This document shows positions 33,019 to 41,716 of a DNA stretch of 64,000 nt, in pieces. Source of the stretch: NORP240 sp965222175 (GTDB lineage: Bacteria; Pseudomonadota; Gammaproteobacteria; Pseudomonadales; Pseudohongiellaceae). The notes under the pieces are model-generated. The model had not been told where the DNA came from. It was given only the letters and a program-made list of their open reading frames with translations, and did no database searches. Location of the stretch: positions 868,001 to 932,000 of the forward strand of contig OZ244938.1 in the NCBI GenBank assembly GCA_965222175.1, given 5' to 3'. Made by a program: the position numbers and the translations under genes. Each line of letters opens with the position of its first letter. The stretch's first letter is position 1.

Positions 33019-34629
33019 TTGCGTATTCCAGTTCCAGTCCGCCAGCTGTTTACCGCGCTGGCCTTTGCCGGTCTGTTCGTGGCCCTGACCCTGCCTAACC
33101 GGGTTGCCTGGATTACCCGGGAGGCCTTCATTTTCTTTCCCCTGGAATTCATGGTCATCGGCCTGTTACTGCTGGTGCCCGGGCGGCTGGGCAATGGCCT
33201 GCGCGTTGTGCTGGCGGTCCTGCTCGGCCTCAGTCTGCTGCTGCGCGGCGCCGACCTGGCGTCCCATGAAATTTTTGCGCGTCCCTTCGACCTGGTTTTC
33301 GACAGTCACCTGCTGGCCGATGGCAGTCGCCTGCTGACTGGCGCCCTGGGCAGCTGGTCCGCTCTTGGTATCGGTCTGTTGCTGGTGCTGGTCAGCGCAC
33401 TGCTGGGCTGGCTGGCGTTTTTCCTGCTGGGGCGGATTCAGGATGTCCTGCGGAGCAGGGCGAAAGTGGCCGGGATCGGGCTGCTGTCGTTATTGCTGGC
33501 CTGGACTGCACTGCAGCAGGCCGGCTGGTCGCGAACCGGTCACTTCGCCTGGGATCAACTGGTCATTCACGGCCGGGATACCCTGGAAAGTATTCGTGAT
33601 ATTCGGGAGTTTGCGGAAACCGTCAGCCAGGATGAATGGGTGAACCGGTCCAGCGAGGCGCTGTTTGACCAGCTGCGCGGTAAGGACGTATTCGTGGTAT
33701 TCGCCGAGTCCTACGGGCGGGTGCTGCTGGATCGGGAGCCGTTCGCAGCCTCGGTGTCCGCCACGCTGCTGCAGGCCCAGCAGATGCTGGAAGCCGAGGG
33801 GGTGCAGATGCGCAGCGCCTTTCTGACGTCTCCCACCGTGGGTGGCCTGAGCTGGCTGGCCCATGCCTCGGTGCTGTCCGGTGCCTGGATCGACAGTGAA
33901 ACCCGCTACGAGAGCCTGGTTCTCAGCGAGCGGGTTACGCTGAATCAGCTGTTCCGGGACGCGGGATGGCGAACCGTGGCCGCCATGCCCGCCATCACCC
34001 TGGCCTGGCCCGAGGGTCAGTATTATGGGTACGACCAGATTTACGACGCCCACAATTTCGGCTATGCCGGATTGCCCTTCAATTGGGTAACCATGCCGGA
34101 TCAGTACGTGCTGGCTACGCTGCAAAAGCGTGAAAGGGATGTCAGCAACCGTCGGCCGATAATGGCCGAGGTTGCCCTGATCTCCTCCCATGCCCCCTGG
34201 ACTCCGGTGGCGCAGCTGGTGCCCTGGGACCAGGTGGGTGACGGGCGGATATTCAACAGCCAGGCGCAGTCGGGACCCACCCCGGAAACAGTCTGGCGGG
34301 AAGTGGATTCCATTCGCGACCACTATCGACAGGCCATCGAGTACATGCTGCAGACCCTGGTGTCCTACGTGCGTGAATACGGCGATGACAACCTGGTCAT
34401 CCTGATGATGGGCGATCATCAGCCTGCACCCATGGTCTCCGGTGATGCCGACGGCCGGGATGTCCCGGTTCACCTGATCGCCCGGGATCCCGCCATCATG
34501 GAGGCGGTTGCTCACTGGCAGTGGGAACCGGGCCTGTTACCGGGACAGGGTGCCCCGGTGTGGCGGATGGACCAGCTGAGAAACCGGTTCGTGGAGGCAT
34601 TTTCCCGGAGTCACGGGGCGGCAGAGTAG
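33019..34629 (+). CDS. membrane-anchored sulfatase / phosphoethanolamine-transferase-like hydrolase
   Basis: TTG at 33019 is preferred because AGGA lies 8 bases upstream; a TTG at 32992 is the alternative. The protein (about 536 aa) has four or more N-terminal membrane helices (about residues 5-25, 35-55, 60-80 and 120-165). An alkaline-phosphatase-superfamily domain follows: DVFVVFAESYGRV (first metal-site segment), TSPTVGG with a candidate Thr nucleophile, and LVILMMGDHQPAP as the late metal-binding D-H. LtaS/EptA-like enzymes with this layout transfer or remove phospho-head groups at the outer face. It lies next to the methyltransferase/glycosyltransferase/CDP-alcohol cluster and may belong to it. 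Confidence 0.75.
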   Translation: MRIPVPVRQLFTALAFAGLFVALTLPNRVAWITREAFIFFPLEFMVIGLLLLVPGRLGNGLRVVLAVLLGLSLLLRGADLASHEIFARPFDLVFDSHLLADGSRLLTGALGSWSALGIGLLLVLVSALLGWLAFFLLGRIQDVLRSRAKVAGIGLLSLLLAWTALQQAGWSRTGHFAWDQLVIHGRDTLESIRDIREFAETVSQDEWVNRSSEALFDQLRGKDVFVVFAESYGRVLLDREPFAASVSATLLQAQQMLEAEGVQMRSAFLTSPTVGGLSWLAHASVLSGAWIDSETRYESLVLSERVTLNQLFRDAGWRTVAAMPAITLAWPEGQYYGYDQIYDAHNFGYAGLPFNWVTMPDQYVLATLQKRERDVSNRRPIMAEVALISSHAPWTPVAQLVPWDQVGDGRIFNSQAQSGPTPETVWREVDSIRDHYRQAIEYMLQTLVSYVREYGDDNLVILMMGDHQPAPMVSGDADGRDVPVHLIARDPAIMEAVAHWQWEPGLLPGQGAPVWRMDQLRNRFVEAFSRSHGAAE

Positions 34630-34721
34630 GGTAAGCCGATTGTCGCTGTCGGCTTCTCAGAATACAGCCCTGGCCGGTACGGCAGCCATTGACGAGAAGT
34701 ATCCCGTTGACGCAGCAGGTG

Positions 34722-35552
34722 TCAGTCGGTGGGAGGCAGGGCCAGTACATCGCTGTGTCCCACCCGGCAGGTGCCAGATTGCACTTTTTCAAGGCGATAG
34801 TCCGTCCAGTCCTTGAGCCCGTCCCCATCGAGAGACGGATCCGATGCCACCGCGGTACTGATACCCTGGATGAGAGCGCTGACCAGTCGGTGGTCAGATC
34901 CGTCAAGCAGCCAGGGACTGTCGGCGGAATGAACGACGAAACCGGCGTCGGTGAAGATTTCCTCCAGGCAATGGCTGGCTTCCGGACCCAGCGCCGGACC
35001 CATACCCTTGTCGCGGCGCTGGTCATTGTTAAAGGCCTCCAGCACCGCCTCATCCAGGGGGTGGGCAGGTGTCCAGCGGGTGATGCCGTCGTAATTAAGC
35101 GCGGCATAAATGCCGGTCGGCTGGCGCCGGCTGTTGCGGGCCAGGACGCTGGCCAGGTCCCGGGTGAAAGCGGCGGACACCAGGTCGAACAGGGCCGAGG
35201 CGGTTACCAGGCAGCTGTCCTGTAACGGCAGCTCTGCTGTCGCGGCGAGGTTCATGACACAGGTCTGCAGCCGGTGTGAGGCACCGTGACGACGCCGGGC
35301 CTCGGTGAGCAGGTTTTCATCGAGGTCCACCAGCCGCCAGGCCAATGGCACGGGGGACCCATCGGCCCTGCTGGCCAGGGCGCGCAGGGTCGACCCCGTG
35401 CCGGCACCCAGGTCAACCACCACCCTGGTGGCATCTGCATGGCAAGGGGAGTTGGTCAGCCACTGCCAGGTCCGGAGCAGCAGTTCCGGATCCCGGGCGC
35501 GTCCATCTGCGGCTTCCCGCAAGTCAAGCCAGTCAACACTGAATCCCGTCAT
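34722..35552 (-). CDS. class I SAM-dependent methyltransferase
   Basis: This 276-aa protein has motif I RVVVDLGAGTGSTLRAL, an acidic strand-2 end (LVDLDENLL) and SCLVTASALFDLVS at the motif-IV region. No trans-membrane or export signal is present. The start ATG overlaps the stop of the upstream glycosyltransferase by four bases (ATGA), so they are translationally coupled. The substrate is unknown; context suggests O- or N-methylation of a sugar- or pterin-like product made by the divergent RibA/RibD/PTPS genes. Confidence 0.85.
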   Translation of the reverse strand: MTGFSVDWLDLREAADGRARDPELLLRTWQWLTNSPCHADATRVVVDLGAGTGSTLRALASRADGSPVPLAWRLVDLDENLLTEARRRHGASHRLQTCVMNLAATAELPLQDSCLVTASALFDLVSAAFTRDLASVLARNSRRQPTGIYAALNYDGITRWTPAHPLDEAVLEAFNNDQRRDKGMGPALGPEASHCLEEIFTDAGFVVHSADSPWLLDGSDHRLVSALIQGISTAVASDPSLDGDGLKDWTDYRLEKVQSGTCRVGHSDVLALPPTD

Positions 35553-36601
35553 GGGCCTTGCACCTCTCTGATTTTGCCGGCCACCAGCTTGGCGGCGTCA
35601 CTCCAGGAAGGCAGGCTGTTCGCTGCGGCGCGGGCACCCTGCCGCAGCCTCAGCCGCAGTTCCCTATCGTTCAGCACACGTGTTATGGCCGCGGACAGTG
35701 CCCTGGCGTCATCCGCTGCCACCAGCAGGCCGGCGGACTCCGGCACCACGTCGGGCACCGCGCCGGCACGCGCGGCGATAATGGGTAGTCCCGCCGCCAG
35801 CGCCTCGGCGAATACCATGCCATACCCTTCGAACCGCGACGGTAGAACAAAGACATCGGCATTCCGGTACTCGGCCTGCAGGTCATTCAGCGGACCGGTG
35901 AAGCGGATACGGTCGGCCAGCTGCAGGCGGTTTACGCGTTCACGAAGACTCTGTGCCCACTGTGGGTCCAGTGTTTCACTGCCTACAAAGCGTGCCGACC
36001 AGGAAAGCGCCTGTAATGGCGCCAGGGCGTCAATCAGGACATCGTGAGCCTTGCGCGGAATCAACGACGCCACGGTCAGCAGGCGAACGGGATCACCATC
36101 GCCGGGGGCCATCGGCACCGGATCGGTACCGGGCAGGGCAACGCAGATCCTGTCCCCGGGTATACTGAATGTCGAAACCAGCAGATCCCGGGTATTGGGG
36201 CTGGTCACCAGGATCGCCCGTGCATGGTTCAGGGCTCGATGTTCAGAGACCAGGAAGGCCTGGCGCTGCGTGTCGCTGAGTCCCGATTCCAGCGCCAGGG
36301 GATGGTGACAAAGCGCGATCAGCCGCAGACGCCGGGCTTCGGCGGCAGCCAGGTCGTCGAGTACACCGAAGGCGAGACCATCGACGATAACCACCGCGTC
36401 ATCCGGCAGGGCGGCCATGAGCCGGCTGCTGGACTGACGCGCCTGCTCGTCGGGAAACGGAAATCCCTGCGGAAGCGAAACCGTGTGTACCTCAAGCCCG
36501 AGATTGCGCAGTTCGGCAATAAGGCGACGGTCATAGTGGTATCCGCCGGTTGGCGTTTCCAGGTCTCCCGGGAAAACAAAATACACAGTGGTATGATTCA
36601 C
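35549..36601 (-). CDS. family-4 (GT-B) glycosyltransferase
   Basis: The 350-aa protein has an N-terminal half starting VYFVFPGDLETPTGGYHYDRRL (acceptor domain with the Gly-rich loop). The C-terminal donor domain has LLTVASLIPRKAHDVLIDAL, ADVFVLPSRFEGYGMVFAEALAAGLPIIA and the EX7E-like region (E-G-Y-G-M-V-F-A-E), typical of retaining GT4 enzymes. It would transfer a nucleotide-activated sugar in the cytoplasm. It is the first gene of a two-gene minus-strand unit, divergent from the ribA-like operon with about 150 bp between the start codons. Confidence 0.9.
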   Translation of the reverse strand: MNHTTVYFVFPGDLETPTGGYHYDRRLIAELRNLGLEVHTVSLPQGFPFPDEQARQSSSRLMAALPDDAVVIVDGLAFGVLDDLAAAEARRLRLIALCHHPLALESGLSDTQRQAFLVSEHRALNHARAILVTSPNTRDLLVSTFSIPGDRICVALPGTDPVPMAPGDGDPVRLLTVASLIPRKAHDVLIDALAPLQALSWSARFVGSETLDPQWAQSLRERVNRLQLADRIRFTGPLNDLQAEYRNADVFVLPSRFEGYGMVFAEALAAGLPIIAARAGAVPDVVPESAGLLVAADDARALSAAITRVLNDRELRLRLRQGARAAANSLPSWSDAAKLVAGKIREVQGP

Positions 36602-36752
36602 TTGTCGATAGATCCGCTCTGACGGGTGTGTCGTATAAACAGGGTCATCACGCTGAATCCCGCTGCAATCGGCGTGTCAGAGGCCGGGCTTGCTTACAAC
36701 ACACGCCCAGCATACCATTATTTCCAGCACCCCGATTCAAGGCAGGGACTCG

Positions 36753-37370
36753 ATGTCCAAACTTAAAGTAACGCGTGAAGTGAGCACCCGGATACCGACC
36801 CCCCACGGTGATTTCCAGCTTTGTTATTACAGTAATACCGCTGACAGCAAGGAACACCTGGCCCTGTTTATGGGTGATCTGAGCAGCGCCGGGCCTGTGC
36901 TTGCCCGGGTTCACTCCGAGTGTTTTACGGGTGACGTGCTGGGCTCCCGCCGCTGTGATTGCGGTGAACAGCTGGATCGGGCCATGGCACTGGTGGCCAG
37001 GGCCGGTACCGGCGTGATCCTGTACCTGCGCCAGGAGGGGCGTGGCATCGGTCTCATGGAAAAGCTGCGTGCCTACAACCTGCAGGACAAGGGCTACGAT
37101 ACCGTGGATGCCAACCTGATGCTGGGACATGCTGCCGACGGTCGGGATTATTCCCTCGCCGCGCGGATACTGGAGGACCTGGGCGTGGGCTCAGTGCGCC
37201 TGATCACCAATAATCCCGCCAAGATTGACGCGTTGCGCGGTGCCGGCATTGCCGTCGCCGAGCGGGTTTCCGTGGAAATACCGGCGAATACCGACAACGC
37301 CGGGTACCTGCTGACCAAGGCCCAGCGCATGAACCATTTATTGCAAATTAAATCTGCCAGCAGTCCGTGA
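36753..37370 (+). CDS. ribA: GTP cyclohydrolase II (RibA-type)
   Basis: Starting at the ATG behind GGCAGGGACTCG, the 205-aa protein is a stand-alone GTP cyclohydrolase II without the DHBP-synthase domain. Zinc ligands C57, C68 and C70 follow the C-x10-C-x-C pattern, and the catalytic LRQEGRGIGL is intact. It converts GTP to 2,5-diamino-6-ribosylamino-4(3H)-pyrimidinone 5'-phosphate, formate and pyrophosphate. Here the partner is not ribB/ribH but a RibD-like reductase 4 bp downstream, a dehydrogenase and a PTPS-like gene. A specialised paralogue feeding another product is therefore more likely than the housekeeping riboflavin enzyme. Confidence 0.9.
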   Translation: MSKLKVTREVSTRIPTPHGDFQLCYYSNTADSKEHLALFMGDLSSAGPVLARVHSECFTGDVLGSRRCDCGEQLDRAMALVARAGTGVILYLRQEGRGIGLMEKLRAYNLQDKGYDTVDANLMLGHAADGRDYSLAARILEDLGVGSVRLITNNPAKIDALRGAGIAVAERVSVEIPANTDNAGYLLTKAQRMNHLLQIKSASSP

Positions 37371-37374
37371 CCTC

Positions 37375-38121
37375 ATGGATCTCAATCAACGCATTGAGCA
37401 ATGGTTTGAGAAAGCACAGCAGGAATTTCACGCGGCTGTATTGACTCACGGCAGTCGGCGCCCTCACGTCACCCTGAGTTATGCCCAGAGCTGGGATGGC
37501 AGCATCACCACCAGTCCCGGCGAAACCCTGGTGCTCAGCAGTGAAACCGGCAAGCAGCTGACGCACCAGCTACGCAGCCTGCACGACGGCATTCTCGTGG
37601 GTATCGGTACGGTGCTGGCGGACAACCCACAGCTGAACGTGCGTGAGTGGAGCGGTAAAGACCCGCAACCCATTGTGATCGACAGCCAGTTACGCATACC
37701 CCCCACCAGCAAACTGTGCCGCAACGGTGGTAAGCGCTGCTGGATTGTGACCACGTCCAGTACCGCCGGAGCGCCGGCAGACTGTGAACCCATTGTGGTG
37801 CCAGGTGACGCGGCCGGGCAGGTGGATTTACCGGCGACGCTGGAAGCGCTGTATCGTCGGGGTATTCGCAGCCTGATGGTGGAAGGCGGCGCCGCCATTC
37901 TTACGTCCTTCCTGCAGACCAGGCTGGCCGACGCTATTGTTTTAACGGTGGCACCCGTGCTGGTGGGTGGCTACAGTGCCATCGGCCGGCTTTACCCGGA
38001 GGAACAGGCCACCGGGTCGAAGCAGCCGGGCAAGGCTGTCTTCCCGCGGATATCCCCGCTACACAGCCAGCAACAGGGCGACGAGCTGATAGTCTGGGGC
38101 AGCCTGCATTATGGAGATTGA
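37375..38121 (+). CDS. RibD C-terminal-type pyrimidine reductase (no deaminase domain)
   Basis: This 248-aa protein aligns in layout with the reductase half of RibD (DHFR-like fold): HVTLSYAQSWDGSI, LRSLHDGILVGIGTVLADNPQLNVR and IRSLMVEGGAAILTSFL, the NADPH- and substrate-binding segments. The N-terminal cytidine-deaminase-like domain of bifunctional RibD (about 145 residues with zinc HAE/PCxxxG motifs) is absent. The enzyme may reduce the ribosyl chain of the GTP cyclohydrolase II product to a ribityl chain without deamination, as in fungal and archaeal pathways. It follows ribA by 4 bp and overlaps the next gene. Confidence 0.85.
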   Translation: MDLNQRIEQWFEKAQQEFHAAVLTHGSRRPHVTLSYAQSWDGSITTSPGETLVLSSETGKQLTHQLRSLHDGILVGIGTVLADNPQLNVREWSGKDPQPIVIDSQLRIPPTSKLCRNGGKRCWIVTTSSTAGAPADCEPIVVPGDAAGQVDLPATLEALYRRGIRSLMVEGGAAILTSFLQTRLADAIVLTVAPVLVGGYSAIGRLYPEEQATGSKQPGKAVFPRISPLHSQQQGDELIVWGSLHYGD

Positions 38122-39172
38122 ACCGGTGAGTGAGCAGAACACATCCACCAAGGCCGTACAACTCTGGTTCACGGCACCGTATCAGGTGGAGAGTAGGGAA
38201 ACAGTTCTACCTGCTCCTTCTGCGGATCAGATCCTGGTGCGCAATCGCTATTCCGCGGTAAGTGCCGGCACTGAATTGCTGGTTTACCGGGGACAGTTGC
38301 CTGAATCACTTGCACTTGACAGCGACTTGCCGTCGCTGCAGCAATCGTCGAGCTTCCCTCTCCAGTATGGCTATGCCTGTGTGGGTGAGGTGCAACAGAT
38401 CGGCAATGCCATTGATCCATCCTGGAAAGGGCGCCAGGTATTTTCTTTTCAGCCTCATGCCAGCCACTATCTTGCCGGCGTGGACGAAGTGATCAGGGTG
38501 CCAGACGATGTGTCTGCACGGGATGCCGTGTTCCTGCCCAACATGGAAACGGCGGTCAACCTGGTCCACGACGGAGTGCCGCTGTTGGGAGAGCGTGTGG
38601 TGGTTCTGGGGCAGGGGGTTGTCGGTCTGCTGCTGACGGCCCTGCTGGCGGAACACCCTCTCGCCTCGCTGGTTGTCGTCGAAGGGCAATCCTGCCGACA
38701 GGACATGGCGCGCCGGCTGGGCGCAGATCTGGCCTGCACACCCGGGGAAGCCGGTAATCCAGGGGCATTGTCCAGCGATGTGCAGCGGAAACTCACGGAT
38801 GCCGACCTGGTGTACGAAGTCAGCGGCCGACCGGAGGCATTGAACCTGGCCATAGACCTGGCCGGGTTTGCCAGCCGCATCGTTATCGGCAGCTGGTATG
38901 GCAGCAAAAGCGCGCCGGTTGACCTGGGCGGTAAGGCCCACCGGAATCGGCTGCACATTCTCACCAGCCAGGTCAGCACCCTGGCACCCGGGTTGACCGG
39001 TCGATGGACCAAGCAGCGTCGCTTCGATATTGCCTGGCAAATGATTCGGCGGATCAGGCCGCAGCAGCTGATTACCGAGTCGGTGGCCCTGCAGGAAGCC
39101 GGTACCCTGTACCGGCAGCTTGACGAGGAAAAATCCGGGCTGCTGCAACTGCTGTTTCATTACCAAGACTGA
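38111..39172 (+). CDS. MDR-superfamily (zinc-type alcohol dehydrogenase-like) oxidoreductase
   Basis: The 353-aa protein shows the GroES-like N-terminal part (RYSAVSAGTELLVYRG, QYGYACVGEV) and a Rossmann domain with VVVLGQGVVGLLLTALL for NAD(P). The structural-zinc cysteine cluster of classical alcohol dehydrogenases is missing, and the catalytic-zinc ligands are not obvious, as in bacteriochlorophyllide-type or quinone-type MDRs. The ATG at 38111 overlaps the RibD-like stop; a GTG at 38126 behind GGAG is an equally good start. It probably oxidises or reduces a side-chain hydroxyl/keto group of the pathway intermediate. Confidence 0.8.
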   Translation: MEIEPVSEQNTSTKAVQLWFTAPYQVESRETVLPAPSADQILVRNRYSAVSAGTELLVYRGQLPESLALDSDLPSLQQSSSFPLQYGYACVGEVQQIGNAIDPSWKGRQVFSFQPHASHYLAGVDEVIRVPDDVSARDAVFLPNMETAVNLVHDGVPLLGERVVVLGQGVVGLLLTALLAEHPLASLVVVEGQSCRQDMARRLGADLACTPGEAGNPGALSSDVQRKLTDADLVYEVSGRPEALNLAIDLAGFASRIVIGSWYGSKSAPVDLGGKAHRNRLHILTSQVSTLAPGLTGRWTKQRRFDIAWQMIRRIRPQQLITESVALQEAGTLYRQLDEEKSGLLQLLFHYQD

Positions 39173-39211
39173 CTCCCGCAGAGCACTTCACTACTTAGTC
39201 AGAGGTTCCTT
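39171..39211 (+). repeat. TCAGAGGTTCC repeat supplying the RBS of the PTPS-like gene
   Basis: GACTCCCGCAGAGCACTT then ACTTAGTCAGAGGTTCCTT ends one base before the ATG at 39212. The AGAGG of the repeat sits 7 bases ahead of that ATG and is the only Shine-Dalgarno in reach. The first 18 bases are identical to those at 45273. Confidence 0.75.
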
Positions 39212-39595
39212 ATGTATACCGTAGCCGTAACCAAGGATTTCATTGCCAACCATTTCCTGGTCGGCGGAGACTGGGGTGATGAAAACCACCCCCATGCCCA
39301 TCATTACGTGCTGGAGGTGCGCATCGAGAGCGAATCTCTCGACCAGCACGGGTACCTGGTAGACATCGTTGAAATAGAAGCCGCGCTCAAGGAAGTGGTG
39401 GATTATTTTCGCGACAGCATGCTCAATGACAAACCGGAATTTGCCGGACTCAATCCCAGCCTGGAGCATTTCAGTCGAATCCTCAGCGAAAAGCTGCTGG
39501 CGGGTATCACGCCACCGGGGGACGGCACGCTGACGGTAAAACTGTGGGAAAATGAAAGTTGCTGGGCCGCCTACCGCACGGCCTTTGGCCAGTAA
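39212..39595 (+). CDS. 6-pyruvoyl-tetrahydropterin synthase-fold protein (PTPS-III-like, Glu at Cys position)
   Basis: This 127-aa protein has the zinc histidines of the PTPS/QueD fold: H14 (FIANHFL) and H28/H30 in HPHAHHY. At the position four residues before the HxH motif, where QueD and animal PTPS have the catalytic Cys, it has Glu24. Glu replacing Cys is the known feature of PTPS-III enzymes, which cleave the dihydroneopterin side chain to 6-hydroxymethyl-dihydropterin. The C-terminal strand TVKLWENESCWAAYR holds the pterin-anchoring Glu (WEN). It ends the plus-strand ribA-like operon and lies behind a repeat that carries its ribosome-binding site. Confidence 0.85.
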   Translation: MYTVAVTKDFIANHFLVGGDWGDENHPHAHHYVLEVRIESESLDQHGYLVDIVEIEAALKEVVDYFRDSMLNDKPEFAGLNPSLEHFSRILSEKLLAGITPPGDGTLTVKLWENESCWAAYRTAFGQ

Positions 39596-39642
39596 CCCCG
39601 GCCAGGTGTTCTCACCTGCCGGTTGCCATCGGGCCATGCAGG

Positions 39643-40692
39643 TCAGTCAACCGCAGATCCCGTCGGGCCGGAATTCCCGGTGGTGGCGGATGCCGGCTCC
39701 GCCACGGTGTGGCGCTGCAGGCCCGACAGGCAGGCCAGCCCGACGATGAGGATGACTGCATCACGCAATCGCGACAGGGCAATCAGACCGGCGGCTGCCG
39801 ACAGGGTCAGGGACAGGAAGCTGAAGGACCAGTACAACGACGCCTCGATGGTGCCGATACCCCCTGGCATGGGCAACAGCATGGCCAGGCGCATCCCCAC
39901 CATGATCAATACGACCTGTAACGGGGTCGGAGACAGGCCAAGAAAGCCAAGCAGCATCACCAGCTCCACAAACAGGGCCAGCCACACGGCCAGCGACAGG
40001 CCGAGCGCCAGCCACAGGCGCCGTCGTTGACCCGACAGCACCTCACGTACCAGGGTGATAAATGCCACCCAGCCACTGTCGTCATCACCGGTGCGGGACC
40101 CGCCACGCCAGCGGGCGATGAGCCTGCCCAGGCGGCGGGCCAGCCACTCAGGGTGGCGTAACAGCAGTGTGGCGAGCGCAAATAGCCCCACCAGCGCGGC
40201 CAGCAGGATGCCGGAAACCTGAAGCCACGCGTTCACGGGCAGGATGGCAGTCCCCAGCAGCATCAGCACGCCGGTCAATAGAACGGCAATATTGATGGCG
40301 GTTTCCATGAACCGTTCCAGGCCCAGGACCACCGCGGCCCGGTGCAGGGGCAGGCGGTGAATTCGGTGCAGCCAGTAGAGCTGCAGCGGCTCGCCGCCAA
40401 ATTGTGGACCTGGCGTTATAAAACTGACAGCGCTGCCTGCCTGGCGCAGGCGAAACAGGGCAGTGGCGGACAGCGTGGCCCCTGCTGATGCCGCCAGTAC
40501 CTGCCAGCGAACCACCGCCAGGTACAATATTGCGCAATTGATCGCCGCCCAGGACGACCATTGCCACCAGTCGAGCCGTGCCAGTCCGGTCAGCATGTCG
40601 GCAACCGGCAGTTGCCAGAGCGTCCAGCCGGCCAGCGCCAGGGCCAGCAGCCAAAGTGCCGGGGTGACTGCTTTCAAGTGACGTTTTTTCAT
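39643..40692 (-). CDS. UPF0104 / lysylphosphatidylglycerol-synthase-TM-like membrane protein
   Basis: The 349-aa integral membrane protein has about eight hydrophobic helices (roughly residues 8-28, 46-66, 85-100, 125-150, 158-178, 225-250, 255-275 and 290-325). It has the family motif region AGSAVSFITPGPQFGGEPLQLYWL and the late segment MLLPMPGGIGTIEASLYWSF. These proteins resemble the flippase half of MprF, and several are thought to move lipids or glycolipids. The start overlaps the stop of the CDP-alcohol phosphatidyltransferase gene by 4 bases, so the two are coupled. It is convergent with the PTPS-like gene. Confidence 0.85.
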   Translation of the reverse strand: MKKRHLKAVTPALWLLALALAGWTLWQLPVADMLTGLARLDWWQWSSWAAINCAILYLAVVRWQVLAASAGATLSATALFRLRQAGSAVSFITPGPQFGGEPLQLYWLHRIHRLPLHRAAVVLGLERFMETAINIAVLLTGVLMLLGTAILPVNAWLQVSGILLAALVGLFALATLLLRHPEWLARRLGRLIARWRGGSRTGDDDSGWVAFITLVREVLSGQRRRLWLALGLSLAVWLALFVELVMLLGFLGLSPTPLQVVLIMVGMRLAMLLPMPGGIGTIEASLYWSFSFLSLTLSAAAGLIALSRLRDAVILIVGLACLSGLQRHTVAEPASATTGNSGPTGSAVD

Positions 40693-41561
40693 CGCGAAGA
40701 ATCCCGATCGCGTCCGGCCCGGCCACTGACGTGCAGCCAGTCCCGGATAAAACCGGCCAGTACGGGAACCATGAACAGCACGCCGACGGGGCGGGTCAGC
40801 TCAGCCGGCAGCGGCGGCCAGAGCACGGTGGCCACCAGCCCCATCTGGAAACCGGCCAGCAGTCGACGCAGACGGCTGGGCGGCAACGGGTACACCGGCT
40901 TTGCCTGCTGTCGGCGCCAGTGAAGGCCCTGTTGAAACAGGTAATAGGCGGCGCTTACCAGCAGGTAGCTGCCGTGCAGTTTGCCAATGAACACCGCCAG
41001 CAACGGTGCCACCAGCAATCCCAGGGCATCCAGTGCCATGTCCAGTTCCCGGCCCAGCCGGGTGACTTGCTGCAGGCGACGGGCAATATAGCCGTCAAGG
41101 GCATCGCCAAGGGCGGCCAGGGTGTACAGCAGGGCAGGGACATAGGACAGCAGTGGCATACTGCCCACCCCGGGCGTGGCAAGAAATCCGGCGGTGGCGG
41201 CGATCAACAGGCCCCGACCAAGGGTCACCCTGTTGGCCAGCCCCAGCGAGGGGTTCAGGGTTTCCTGGGCGATATCGTGGTTCTGCTGCAGGCGGCGGTG
41301 AGCCTGCCACCATACCAGGCTCCAACAGGCCAGGGCGGCCACTAACCAGCGCAGCGCGAACACAGTGCCTGCGGTGGCGGACAGCAGGAAGGCCATGAAC
41401 AACATCGATCCGACGCCCAGCGCCGCAATTCGTCGCAACTCGCGGCGCAGGTTTGCCACTGGCACTGGCAAAGTCCGGCTGGACGATGAGAAAATAGGCG
41501 TTCTCCTCGAAATGTTAGTAGGTCTGGCGCTACCTGCGAAGTATACGTTCTGCTTCTCCAT
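40689..41561 (-). CDS. CDP-alcohol phosphatidyltransferase
   Basis: The protein has five or six membrane helices and the exact family signature D-x2-D-G-x2-A-R-x8-G-x3-D-x3-D in GDALDGYIARR...GRELDMALD. It would join a CDP-activated alcohol or diacylglycerol to a hydroxyl acceptor in the inner membrane. The start is uncertain: ATG 41561 is used here and GTG 41594 is possible. The only good Shine-Dalgarno (GAGGAG at about 41512) points to an in-frame ATT near 41500 that would remove an N-terminus lacking conserved features. It is coupled to the flippase-like gene downstream, suggesting synthesis and movement of a special lipid. Confidence 0.82.
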   Translation of the reverse strand: MEKQNVYFAGSARPTNISRRTPIFSSSSRTLPVPVANLRRELRRIAALGVGSMLFMAFLLSATAGTVFALRWLVAALACWSLVWWQAHRRLQQNHDIAQETLNPSLGLANRVTLGRGLLIAATAGFLATPGVGSMPLLSYVPALLYTLAALGDALDGYIARRLQQVTRLGRELDMALDALGLLVAPLLAVFIGKLHGSYLLVSAAYYLFQQGLHWRRQQAKPVYPLPPSRLRRLLAGFQMGLVATVLWPPLPAELTRPVGVLFMVPVLAGFIRDWLHVSGRAGRDRDSSR

Positions 41562-41716
41562 CGAGACCAGTGGCCACCGGTGATGTTGATCCACCGGTGC
41601 CGGGGTGGCGTACTCGTCTCGTCGGCATCCACGCAGCGGCTGCAGATTCCCGGCAGACTGTCACCGAAATGAACGCAAACGAAGAATTCAGAGGTCGCAC
41701 CAAGAGGTTCCATAAC

